A program made the translations under genes and the position numbers. This document shows, piece by piece, positions 21,579 through 33,069 of a stretch of DNA of 64,000 nucleotides. The stretch comes from Poronia punctata (lineage: Eukaryota; Ascomycota; Sordariomycetes; Xylariales; Xylariaceae). The notes under the pieces were generated by a model that saw only the letters and a program-made list of their open reading frames with translations, ran no database searches and was not told the DNA's origin. The first letter of the stretch is position 1. Every line of letters starts with the position of its first letter. The DNA is taken from assembly GCA_022579005.1 (NCBI GenBank), contig MU401477.1, positions 1-64,000 of the forward strand. Direction: 5' to 3'.

Positions 21579-24292
21579 TCATATCGACAGGACGCCACGC
21601 AAAGGTAGCTGCCGGCTGCTGGGTCCTACATAGACCTGATATTCGCCCTTCTGGAGTGACCATTTCTGAGCAACCACATCCCAGACACTGAGGTCGCGTC
21701 TTGTAAGGCCAAATCCTGCAGTCGCCGACTCTGAGACACCAAGCTCAAGTTTTTCGAAGCCTCGCAGTTGTCTCGCTGGCGCGCCTGGAATTCCCACGTA
21801 GAGTTGTGCAACCTCGGCGCCATCTACATCCCCTGTATTTGCAATGGTCGCGCTGACGTTGGCGATCACGTCCCATAGATCCCTGTGACCCCCTTCCAGG
21901 ATAGGTCCACTTGGGTATTCGTCTGGATCCTGGCTTTGGTTCCTCTCGATGACCAGGTTAGAGTAGTTGAAGGTCGTATATGACAGACCGAATCCGAACT
22001 CGTAGCGAGGGGTAATATTCTTTGCGTCAAAATGGCGATAGTCTATGTACACCCCTTCCTTGGCAAAATCAGACTGTGGGAATTTCTGGAAATCTCCTTT
22101 GGGCACATCAGGGCCAAGCAGATGCTCGTAGTCGGACTCATTCTTTGCCACCGTATATGGTAGTTTACCGGAAGGGTTCGAGTCGCCATACAGAAGAGAC
22201 ACAAGGGCACGGCCTGATGCGTCTCCAGGTAGGTGGGCGAACAAAAGGGCCGTGACATTTGGATGATCAACCCACTGATCGACCAGCCGTATTCCAGCAT
22301 TGTGAAATATGACAATCGTGTTGTTGCACCTGTCAGCCACATGCCGGATCAAGCCATCAGTGTAATCATCACGGATGCCCGGCCTGTCAAAGCCCTCCGA
22401 GGCGTATGCATTGACAATGACGAGACATGCATTGGATGGACTCGCTACATCGGGCTCCGGACTGTGGAAGTCCCACATAATAGCGGTACTGTCGTCGTAA
22501 GCCCTCTGCATGAGAGCATCGTAAGGCGCACTGGCAAAGGAGCCGGTCGCGGCCCCTGACCCTCCGCCGCTAAAAAGCGTTCCATTGGGGGCAATCTGGG
22601 TGTAGAAGTTATTATCCACCACGCCGGCAAAACCAGCAGCTGTATCTCGTCCCATATAGGCGCTTTCGCCCCCAAAGGTCCAAGGAGCTATGCCCCCGTT
22701 CGACTGGTAATTCCACTGATCAGGGCTCCGAGCGGAATAACCGAAAATCGAGAGCATTTTAGGCTTCTTCAGCGGGAGGGCGTTATTAGTATTCTTCAGT
22801 AGGACGTGGCCCTCGATGGCCCCGCGCAACAACACGTCTCGTGACGAAATGTTACGTGCGTCGACAATACGATGTGGTTTTGTGAGGTCGGCTGCGATCC
22901 CATAGCCCGGTTCTGGGAAATCTTCATCTTGACCCATCTGATACCACGAGGCGATAATTCTTAGCGCCATGTCATCCAGTCGAGTCTCTGGTATAGAGCC
23001 GTTTCTCACTGCCTTGGCGAGCTCGTCGCCCCACAGCTCTGAATTGGGCATGACCATGTCCATACCAGCCAGAGCACTGGCGACGCCAGCATGGAGAGCA
23101 CCCCAGTCAGAAGTGATAGCTCCTTGGAAGCCAAGCTCGGCTTTCAGAAGCCCATTCTGAGTCTTGCTGTTGGCGCAGCCATATGAGTTGTTGACGCGGT
23201 TGTACGAGCACATGATATTTCCCGTACCTGCGTGCACTGCGTCTTGAAAGGGCCTACAGCAGATTTGTCAGTCAACGCCAAACCCAGCCAATCCGCCAAT
23301 TATGTCATACCAAAGATACAGCTCATGCATTGTCTTGTCATCAATATTTGATGAAACAGACTGAACATCGTCCGCCGTAGGGTTACGGTAGGATTCTTGC
23401 TCATTGCCAATAAAGTGTTTTGTGCTGGTGACCACCCCCTGAGACTGAATGCCTTTGACCGTTTCTGCTGCGAGCACACCACATAAATAGGGGTCGACGG
23501 CGAAGCCTTCCCAATTGCGACCGCCACGAACTACACGGCCTAGAGGTCCTACAACGGGGCCGAGGGCGATATTTGCTCCCTTGACCCGGAACTCGCGGCC
23601 CATGCTTTCTGCGCGTCTGCGAGTGAGTAGTTTATTCCAGCTAGCGCCGACATGTATGCCACTAGGGAATCCGCTGACGAAGTCTGTTCCGCGGACACCC
23701 TGCCCGGCATCCGTGAGGCAAAGGCCTGAGAAATTCATGCGGCTAATTGGGGCGATATTGCCAGAACAACCATTTAAGGTGCCCGAGGCCCCGGTTGAAG
23801 ATTGGATACCAGAAGCTAACGAGACCTAATTTCAATGTTAACATAGTCCAACGACCAGAAGACATTACGGGACACGTCATACTTTCTCTTGCAGGGTGAG
23901 CTGGTTTACAAATCTCTTCGCTTTTTCATACGAGCTTGCCCAGGCACCAGTACCGGTCATTGGAGCTATACACGAAGAGTCAGATAAATGCGCGCTATGG
24001 GTGCTAATATTGAAAGGGGTTTCTCCCAATGGCATTTTAACAATCACTTACGCGAAGGATAGACAGGCTCGGACTGCCCGTAAAAAAAGGTATCATTTAA
24101 AATGACATTGCTATCAGTCGAGCAACAGCCCTTTTCAGAACCACCGTGCCGTCCACGTAGAGCAAGCAAACCGAGAAGTCCTAGCAGTGGCAGGAATAGC
24201 AGCGGGATGTATATTTTCTTGTGCCGGAGGAATCGCTCTTTGATCCCCGAGGGACGAGAGCCCGGGTCGGCTTTGTCGACCGGCTCTGTCAT
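21579..24292 (-). CDS. GH3 beta-glucosidase with N-terminal membrane anchor
   Basis: Four exons on the minus strand (24292-24052, 23965-23883, 23825-23311, 23253-21579) give 837 aa; introns are 86, 57 and 57 nt. GH3 enzymes release terminal beta-D-glucose from cello-oligosaccharides and related glycosides. Landmarks are [34 protein letters not shown] and [13 protein letters not shown], in which D329 is the expected nucleophile. The GH3 C-terminal domain follows, then a fibronectin-III-like domain ([22 protein letters not shown]). The N-terminus is not a cleavable signal peptide. About 26 polar and basic residues precede one hydrophobic helix (27-45) with no clear cleavage site, the arrangement of a type II membrane protein with a cytosolic N-terminus. 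The enzyme is therefore probably held at the plasma membrane or in secretory compartments instead of released. Clustered potential N-glycosylation sites lie near the C-terminal half. Confidence 0.9.
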
Positions 24293-26081
24293 CGGGTGTG
24301 CGTTTATTTATGCGGTTGATTCTGTTTGTTATATAGTTATTTTTGGGCAATACATATACGTATAAGTGAGCAGAACTATAGACCCTCGCTCTTGCGTATG
24401 TATGTTGATAGGAACGTCAGAGACTCTATTTTCTATTGTTCTGACATTAGCAGGCAATGATTATCGGCCGTGTTCTTTATTGGAGGAGAACATGTATGTG
24501 TTATCAAAGCAATTGAAATTTCAAATTTTCCATGTTTATCTGTTGCGCCTTCTTAATAAGTTTTTAAATGGTAAATAATACGCGAAGGCAGGTGTAAGAG
24601 TGGTGAGGTAGCCACGTGTGGAGAAGATTGGGGTCCGATCAACAATTCGGCAGGCGCTGGTTGCCGGGCCATCCCCCACATCAATCTCCCCACGCCTCTA
24701 GACTGTGACTGTCAAGACTCGAGGCACGTATCATACTGAGACAGTTGACGTAGCTGAGCTCGCCATTTACCGCACCGGAACCGATTAAGCTAACAATAAG
24801 GTTTTACAGTGCCTTGACAATGCAGGCACGTAGGGTGTATTTAGTCTGGATCAGGGTAATCTGTACTGTATAAACATTTCGACAATTCCACCGTGATGGC
24901 ATAGATAAATAGGTATTACCTATACAATAAATGCATAGAGGCCATTCTAACCCTTAATTCAAAGCTACTATAACACATGTAGATGGTCGTAGAGTAGAGA
25001 TCCTAGCGGGTATAGATCTCACCAGCCGCTGACATGGGCAGGCCCGGTACCGACACATGTTTAAAAGCTTCGATTTGTGAATACTTTAATATTGTCGAAT
25101 TTCTGGTAGATGCCACCATAAAATGGTGGGTTGGTTATATGACACAAAATAAGGGGGTTAACTACATCCGAGGGTATCGCCGTCTCTCTTTCCCTCATCC
25201 TCTCCAAAAAGCAGCCTTCTTTCCTCATGCTCCTCTGAATACATACAATATCGCTTCCGCTTTCCGCTTCCATCAAAAAAAAACTTCAAGTATAGGTATC
25301 CATCGTTCGTAAGCATTAGCCGTGATGTATTCAACATGACAAAGAAAAACAGATACCCCCGGGGCCCACCCAAAAAATGCCAAAAATTCGTCGCCTCGCT
25401 TTATACCAGATTGAGGGGAGTGGGAGGAGGTTTGGCCCTAGTAGTCTCTCCAGCTTCGAATACAGCATTTCTGGCGGGGGTGGTGGAATGGCGATCCTGA
25501 TGACGATTTTGGCGCCCGGTGTGGTTTTTATGTTATGGCCCGTCCGCTGTCGAGCATGTACGTCAGTCATCGCATGTTCTACTGACATTTCTCGTTTTCG
25601 ACTACTCATAATACACATTATGGACAAGGTGAGTGAGGTGGTTTTGGGGGGAGGAGGTGGGGCGCGCGGAATGCCATCGGGCCTCGGGTCGGAATATACG
25701 TGTTCGGCCAAAAGAATTCGGCCTCCTGCGTTTCTTCAGATTGAGTTCCGTTGGTAGGGTCCGCTGGTGAAGGGTTGCTGCCCAAGGCAACTACATGGCA
25801 GGTGGATGGTAACGAGAACACAAAAGCCGCTCAGGTGATACTATATGCTCCAGAAAGTTCAGCCGCAAGTACTCGCACGTGCTTTGGTTCGTAGTTGTGT
25901 TTGTAGAAAGCCCGCGGCGCGATAGATCGCAAGCCCCTACGAAATCCCGAAGGACCTAGCCATGGCAGAGCGTGTGTGCGCCGCGGCCGGAGCAGGAGCA
26001 GAAGCGGGAACGGGTATGTAGGTATGGATGGATGGATGGATGGAAAGTTACGCTCGGGGGGGTACATCGGAACCAGGTGAC
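24293..26081. other. Intergenic region, no gene seen
   Basis: Upstream region of the GH3 gene followed by DNA with no supported gene. Frames of about 125 codons at 25331-25757 are open on both strands at once and lack motifs. A GGAT tetranucleotide run lies at about 26025-26044, just beyond the G-alpha 3' end. Confidence 0.5.
26025..26044. repeat. (ATGG)n microsatellite
   Basis: About five copies of ATGG in tandem, 40 bp downstream of the G-alpha stop codon. Confidence 0.8.
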
Positions 26082-27663
26082 TCACAGTATCAACTGCTTC
26101 AGGTTCCTCTGTATGATCATGTCTTGCACCGAGGTCATGGTAATCTTCAGCAAGTTCGTGTCGGTTGCATTCGTGAAATGTCCGTAGATCTCCTTCTCGG
26201 GGTTCCTGTTCAATGCCTTGAACTTGTCCATGAAGTATTTGCTTGCCTGCTTGTGGTCGTCGGGCGGGCCACGGTAATCGGTGAACCCGTGCGCCGTGAT
26301 GGGGCTGCTGACGAGCTTCTCCTTAAACAGATCCATCTTGTTGAGGAACAGGATAAGTGCCGACTTGGTAAACCAGTGTGAGTTCGCGATCGACTCCCAG
26401 AGCATCAAGGCTTCGTTCATTTGGTTCTGCACACCCATGGTTAGAGAATCGGTTTCTTAACGCCGATGGATTGATAAGTGGGTCCTTCTTAACACCGAAA
26501 TGCAGATGGGCAAACCGGCCAGCAAGCAACGCGCTTCCAACTTACGCCGTCTTTGTCTTCCACGAGACATTGATCATAACCGCTAATGGCGACGAGGAAT
26601 AATAACCCAGTGACGTTCTCGAAGCAGTGAATCCACTTCTTGCGTTCAGACCTCTGTCCACCCACATCGAACATTCGGTATGTCAATTGACCTAGGTCGA
26701 AAACGGTTTCTGTAATTCCTGTCGTTCGTAACCGAGTTCGCAACAAGTCCTGGTCCGATGGCACGTAGTTCTTGCCCCATAGACGATCGGCATCTTCGCA
26801 GAAACTAGAAAGCAACAAGAGTTAGAGCCGCGCGTGTCGCAGCAACTAGGTGGGCCAGACGCACTAGGTAATATTGTCGTGCAGGGCATATTCGTTACCC
26901 TTCAGGATAGCCTTCTGGACGCCGGGATCTGCCCAGAGCGATTTGATCGGCTCGAGGTACTCTTCCGGTAGCGGGTCATTCGGGCCTATCTCTACATCCA
27001 CAAGGACCAGCTCTTTGTTTTTCTGTTTTCAGTGGGCACAAATCAGTTTACCAGCCAGGGTATACTCCTCCGACGAAGGCATCATGGCATGTGTCGACCC
27101 TTCACGACGGTTGCGGGCGATGCGGACACGCGTTGGAGTAGACTGACCTCGTTCTCCTTATTTTGGAACTCGATCGAGTAGTCTTCCATGGCATCGAAAA
27201 TGACGCGCATGGACTGTATAACGTTGAGCAGCACAACCGGCTTCCATTCTAATTTCTCCGTTTTGCTGAAGCCTTGGGCATAAATCAATTTCATCTGCTT
27301 AAGAACCGTCGACTTGCCCGACTCGCCGGCACCTGCATGGAAAATTTCGAGGTCAGACAAGGTACTGGTAAGGTAGTTTGTAGTACAAAACGTAGTAGGG
27401 CAGGGAAACTAGTGAATGGTTCGGGCCGGAGAACCCAAGCATGCGTCAAGCCGCAAAGCTCAAAAATGCCTTTTTTAAGACATGCGTCGCGCGAGATGCG
27501 CCATGTGCCATGTGGCAGATACCTTGGTCCTAGAAAACTACGCACCGAGAAGGAGAAGCTTGACTTCTTTGGCTATGCGCCTCTCATCCTGCTTGATGAC
27601 TTTATCAAGCTCACGTGAGCGGGCGTCGCCCACCTCATCCTGTTTCCTACTACCAAAGCACAT
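26082..27663 (-). CDS. Heterotrimeric G-protein alpha subunit (fungal MCFG-type, GNA-2/MAGC-like)
   Basis: Five exons on the minus strand (27663-27546, 27332-27148, 27022-26865, 26804-26546, 26426-26082) give 354 aa, the usual length. All G boxes are present: P-loop GAGESGKS at 40-47, switch I with arginine finger R178 in LRTRLRTTGITET, DVGGQRSERKK with catalytic Q204, NKMD and TNATD. The protein transduces signals from seven-TM receptors at the plasma membrane. The start MCFGSRK lacks the MGxxxS myristoylation signal; Cys2 could be palmitoylated. The N-terminus and the C-terminus RNLKQLIL resemble my recollection of the GNA-2/MAGC/GanA group, so I leave the symbol open. Intron 1 is 213 nt and sits inside the P-loop glycine codon; the others are 125, 60 and 119 nt. 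An unusual detail is ENVTG where relatives commonly have ENVNC. Confidence 0.93.
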
Positions 27664-30600
27664 CGTGGGCGGCTTCCTTTCCTGTTTCGTTCCAAGACAG
27701 TCAACGGTCGGCGAAAGCTCTGCGCCTCGAGACCTGGGTGGAGCACTCTCGCTAAACCAGAACCGGACCGCTCGAATTGAGGCCCGCGCTCAAAGACACC
27801 GTATCTCAATGTCCCTATCCTCGGACGACACGATAGCTGCGTTCCGTATACGCTGAGTTATGGCCTAGCTCGGTGTTTTCCTCTGCTGACCCGTTCGGAT
27901 GACAAGCTGTTCGGTCCGGGCGCGCAGAAAATGAAGAGAGCTGAGAATTGATGAGGCTGACAAGATTGCGCCGAAACCGAGGTTTGGATGTCTTGTCGGA
28001 CGGACGGCCAAAGTGGCTTGGATTTTTCACAAGAACGGTTGTCCAGCACCAGCGGGGAAGAACTAATGATACAAGGTGGCTTTCTGTCAGTGTCGCGCGT
28101 CGCAACATCAATGGGGTAGAAACCAGTCTATCTCTAGCTCGGGTCGAGAAACCGAGAATGTAGATGGCGAGGCTTCTCATCCAAGGGGGTAACTTGGAAA
28201 GATGCGTTGGTGGGTTTGTTTATTCGCCCGAAAACGACCAGCCTGCCAGCTCGACTTTCAAAGATCCTGAGCAATTGGCGAAAGAGGAAGCTCTCAAGGA
28301 ATAACGGGCGCAGCGGGCCCATGAGTGATAAATACCGTACCGGACCTACCAGGCAGACTTGCTGCATGCAGGCATGTACATACCATTAGCAGGTACCTAA
28401 CGTAAAGTACCTAGGTTACTCGAATAGTGGTCCCGCACGCGCCCCCGAGCTATTTTAGGTGCCGGGATTACTACGTACCCAAACTACGCTCCTGCCTACC
28501 AGTCTACATAGTACCTTCCTACCCCCCTTGTGATGTTCTGCACTGGAACAAGAGGGAGGCACTACCTACCCCCCGCGTCCTGCCTAACGAGATTGGAGAT
28601 TGGGCTGTAAATCCTACGTGAGAGACATTTGCCTACCTACATAACCTACACGCATAACATGGAGGTAGCTCATCCGTCTCACTCCGTTTCAACTGCCAAG
28701 GGCGTCACCGACTAGGTAGTTCTAAAATGTCAAGCTACCCAGGAACGGATAGGCATATGGTAGCTAAGGTAGGTATTGCAAAGTAAACAAAGACCTTGCC
28801 TTCTTTCGAACCCTGATCGCCAGCACACAGAATGAAACTTTTGGCCGTTGACAATTGACTTGGTGGCCCGGGGGTAGAGGACAGGAATAGTTATAATCCG
28901 AGTATGTAGGTATACATCTGGACATATTTCCGCGTGGTGTGCCGCATGTGCGTAAGAGCATGTACATAATAATAATAATGATAATGTAACAACAGGACGA
29001 GATCTCCATGTTGAGCCATTACAGGATTCAGACGGCCTGCAAGCGGAGGAACTAGCATCAGGCTCGACCCATGTTTCAGTGAACCCCTATTGGTACAGCA
29101 TAATTTCAACAGCAACGGGGTACAACTCAGTGTATAATGTGGCCCTGTACTGTCTGTTCTTCTAGTTTCCCGGGGTATCGTCCCAGTCTCCCTTGGCATG
29201 TCTTGGGAGGTTTCAACACCGGGTTTGCTGCCAATGCTCGATTGACAAATACTTGGCAGGTACGCGAAAGCGAAATATAGAACACTGTGTGTTTATTTTC
29301 CCTCCCATCCGATCAATAACAGCTTTGTATGTGAAGGAAGAGAATGGCAACTCAAGCTGCAGACCTTGGCAAGACTTGGTAAGGCAAGGTCATATCCTCG
29401 TTGATGTGAAACTAGCCTCGATAACTTCTTATTGCTGGGGGTTTCCAACATGCAACGCGTTACCCTTGACGGTGATGTAACAACGGTGAAGTAAGGATAG
29501 GATATTATAAGGGCCAGAGTGAGATTGGAGTCTCCGACCGTGACTCAGTCTTAATATTGTCATTATGCTCTCCCTTTCCCCATATAACTATATAAATATC
29601 CCACACAATCTTAAACTTATGTTTACACTTGAAATGCTAGGTGATATATATAAATTCTGGTAATCGATCGTCCCAGAGCACCTGCTGCTCATGAAACAGA
29701 GCCTGCTTAATTATACAAAGTACCCACGAATCTACTTATACGTATTTCTCGTTATACATAATGTACCTGTAGGTAAGCTGACATGTACATGAAATAGGTA
29801 TCCTGCCGCTCAATGGTATGAGCTTGAACTGCCTGGTTGTAGATGAACCTCCAAAGTCTTAGTGAGCGTTGCAGTATGATAGGCATCAGCTTATTGAAAA
29901 TCATGTCCTTTATATTTCTTCACTTTGCTAATCAACCCAGTTCGTCCCGAACATGGTATCTATTAGCCTACGAGTACCTACGAGTACACTGCTGACTGCC
30001 TACTCGTATCTGTCCTCGTACATATCGGTTTAGGTCCTTGTGTGGGAAATGAGCGGCCGTGTCACAGTGGAAATTAGGGTAGTTGGGCTGAATCAATCCT
30101 ATTATCTATACCACCTGGCACCCCTTGTATGCACAACATAGGTTAGGTAGGTTAGCAAAGTTAGATCATACTATTAAATGTCCGTCAATATGCGAATCAA
30201 GTGACGATTTGCAACGTCTCCGGGGTGGCTTGGTAATTACGAGTACATACGTTTGATACAAAATATATCGGCCGGGTCATGATGGAGCTAGTATTAAGAT
30301 CGGACGGGGTTTAATTTGCTTGACGGCACGTTTTTCCACTCCCAAGATACTCGCTAGACTAGACAAAAGTTTATTTGCTTTTAGGCCAAAACCAGGAGAG
30401 ATTTCGATCTTATGTACGTACTCCTATCGTAGGTAAGGCGTTTGTAGCAGTACGTGTAAGTATGCATAAATTTAAGCTTAATAAGCAGCACCTCCCTTAG
30501 GTAGCCTAGTCCGCGATACATGAATGTAGGTACTCGTAGGGGGGCCATGATACAACCTGGGGGCGAGGTTGGTGCAGGTGCTCAAATCAACCCAGCCCCT

Positions 30601-32420
30601 GAATCATGCTTAGACGAATGGAGGGCCAGTAGGCTAGCCTGGCGTGCCTGGGAAACAGGTATGGGCAGGAAGTACGAGAAGATATGTTTGCCATCCTCAG
30701 CTTGCAGTATATCATCAACCATACCAGATATCCTGTTATGCCCGATATAGAAAGAGATACCGTTGTTGTTGAAGCGCAGATAATCAGATTCGGTGAGATG
30801 CTCATCGCCCAGATGCCAGGCGTACTTACCATACCACCAGGCCAGGCCAGGCCAGGCAGAGAAGGCGTCGAATGATCGCCAAAAAGAGCAAAAAGGTTAT
30901 CTTGTTCTTGCAGATTTGCTGATGGTCAATCACAACCCCAACGCGCCCCAAGTTGCACGCCATCCCACCCTAAGGTAGCCTAGCTTAGCTCATGCTCGGC
31001 CTTTAACCGCCCTTTAGCACCGTTATCCCTGTAGTTACGTAAAGCATAGTCCTCTGGAATAGGTAGAACAGATACCTACTCGTTTTGTGTTCATAGCGAG
31101 AGGTTCCTTGCGCGTTAAGTACTCGAATTTGGTAGGTTCTAGTAATAGGGCTGATATGCGATACGTGTATGTTCCAGTCAAGCCTGGGTTATCGAGAGGG
31201 CAGAGAACGTTGGAGAGACCGATTGTTAATGGCAAGTAGATGGCCAGTAAGATACCTACCTGCAATATGAAGTACCTAACTCAGTAAACTAGAACCTTCA
31301 AATGCTTAGTGCCCGCTCATCTTTTCCTTTCTCCCCAGATATGGATTCGAAAGTTCTGCACTAAATACCTACTGGATGTAGGTGGTACTGCCCGTGGGGA
31401 GAAAGGCAGTACAGGTACAGAGGTCCTGACGGGGGTCTTGGGGGTCTAAGCGTATCGATCCCCAGTTTTGCGCCAATTGCACCGAACCCATCTAGGTATT
31501 CGCACCTATCCCGAATCCGGATTGCGTGGTCTTCTTCTATTACCGTAGGCTCAACTGCGGCAGCGATACTCAGCAGTCAACCATAGTACTTTAGTTAGCA
31601 AACACCTTAATTTTGCTTACATTTCTTAACGCCTTCAAATGGCCTTCTAAAATGATATCATACCTATGTACTCGTCATGCTTCGGAAGAGCGGCTGCCCA
31701 GGTCTAAAACAAGTATCGTTCAGTGTCCCTAACCTAGGTAGCTTGCCTAGGTAGGTATTTGTCTATAACGCCGAGTCGGTGTCTTAAAGAGGTCCCGCCA
31801 TATGTGCAAGCTCTATCATCGCCGGATCTCACTATGCCGATCATGAGGCGAAGTTTATACGTGTACGTGTATGGTGCCGACTCGGTTATCATCCGAAGGT
31901 AGTCCATTTTGTCAGACTCGACAAACTCGGATTAGCGCAGGTATACAAGGTAGACAAATTACGAGTAGGTATCTGACCTACGTGCGTACGTGATTACGAG
32001 TTGAAGCTCCGTTTGAAGCGTCGATGTTTTCCTAGCCATGTTAAACGGTGACTTTTAGTAGGTAGGCTAGGTGGCTAACCTAGATAGTCGTGGTCAACTA
32101 ATGATACATAAAGCTCTCCTGTATCGCAATCCCGTCTTACCGTCCGGAGAAAAGGTTGACAGGTCTTCAGGCATAGAATAGTATATTCTACACTGATCTT
32201 AATCACTAATATATGTAGCGTTTCATCGGACATCTCAACTGCTGAGTTCTCTGGCCGCTGTATTCTCTAGGGTAACCTCATGATAGTCTTGGTATCAGCT
32301 CATCCAGAGAAGACGATCGATTAGCTTTAGTCGACATCCATATCCTGAAACTGAGATTACCAAAGTCTGCGTATCAAGGTTATTTGAAGAAGATTCTTTT
32401 TATCCTGACCACCCCGGGGA
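27664..32420. other. Gene-poor region, left of the retroelement remnant
   Basis: About 4.8 kb with no recognised gene. It begins with the G-alpha upstream region. From about 28390 on it is rich in TAGGTA/CCTAGG words and TACGAGTA copies (29969, 29979, 30001, 30238, 30531, 31960). The longest frames are about 120 codons without motifs. No terminal repeats were found. Confidence 0.5.
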
Positions 32421-33069
32421 TTACAAACACCCGCTGATATCCCACTCAATTGGTGAAATCGGAATAACGAAGGTACGAGGCCATGTATTGGCGCTGATAA
32501 CCTCGTACTCGCTGTCGTAACGCATATCAATAGTCCCCAAACAGCAGTCGCCCCCGTTTTTGACCTGCCTCTCCAAACTTCGAATCTCCATACACCACAG
32601 ATATGACCCTGAGTAGAGTGTGCATCTACTAATCGGCGGCCAGGCAATTGTTGAAGATATGACAAGCTCATGAGCCATAGTGATGTCGAGCATGTATTTG
32701 GTACCCGAAGCCGCTGTGGATGGGATATTATAGCCTCGACGAAGACGTAAAAGTACCCTATCGCCCACATTGAAGTACTTTGGCTGGTATCGTTGGTCAA
32801 GGTCCTTCTTCATGGTCATTGAAGCCAAGGCGATAGCATTTCCTACCTCAATACGTAGTGCTGGGAGCAGCATGACCCGATGTAACTCGTTGTGGGGGGC
32901 TCATTGGGTAATGGCATCGATTACACCTGCTGGTGGAAATCCCTTGATGGACCTCCGTAGGCCAGTGAATAAGAGTGCGGCAATCTGAGACTACTCCATT
33001 CCGACGTCTTTTCTTGCAAGAAGATATGTTAGCATTGCATCTCCTCACGAGGCTGCGAGACTTCGACAC
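32421..33069 (-). mobile_element. Ty3/gypsy-type retrotransposon remnant (integrase C-terminal region)
   Basis: A minus-strand frame beginning at 32873 contains NAIALASMTMKKDLDQRYQP followed by FNVGDRVLLRLRRGYNIPS. This closely matches the integrase C-terminal stretch of fungal Ty3/gypsy polyproteins, where a run of A-x-M-K-x-x-YDR-x-HQ-P is followed by F-x-x-GD-x-V-x-L-x-L-x-x-GYNIP. Beyond that the frame loses the pattern, though a late segment (YDSEYEVISANTWPR) might echo the chromodomain linker. Upstream to about 33069 the frames are short. I see no reverse transcriptase, RNase H, gag or LTRs. It is an immobile fossil and the boundaries are approximate. Confidence 0.6.

Noticed and set aside
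25331..25757. Two overlapping frames of about 126 codons on opposite strands
   Set aside because: Both are open by composition only, with Pro/Gly runs and no motif or splice support.
28803..28813. GGTTCGAA on the minus strand as a tRNA T-loop
   Set aside because: The flanking bases do not form a T stem, and no acceptor or anticodon stem fits.
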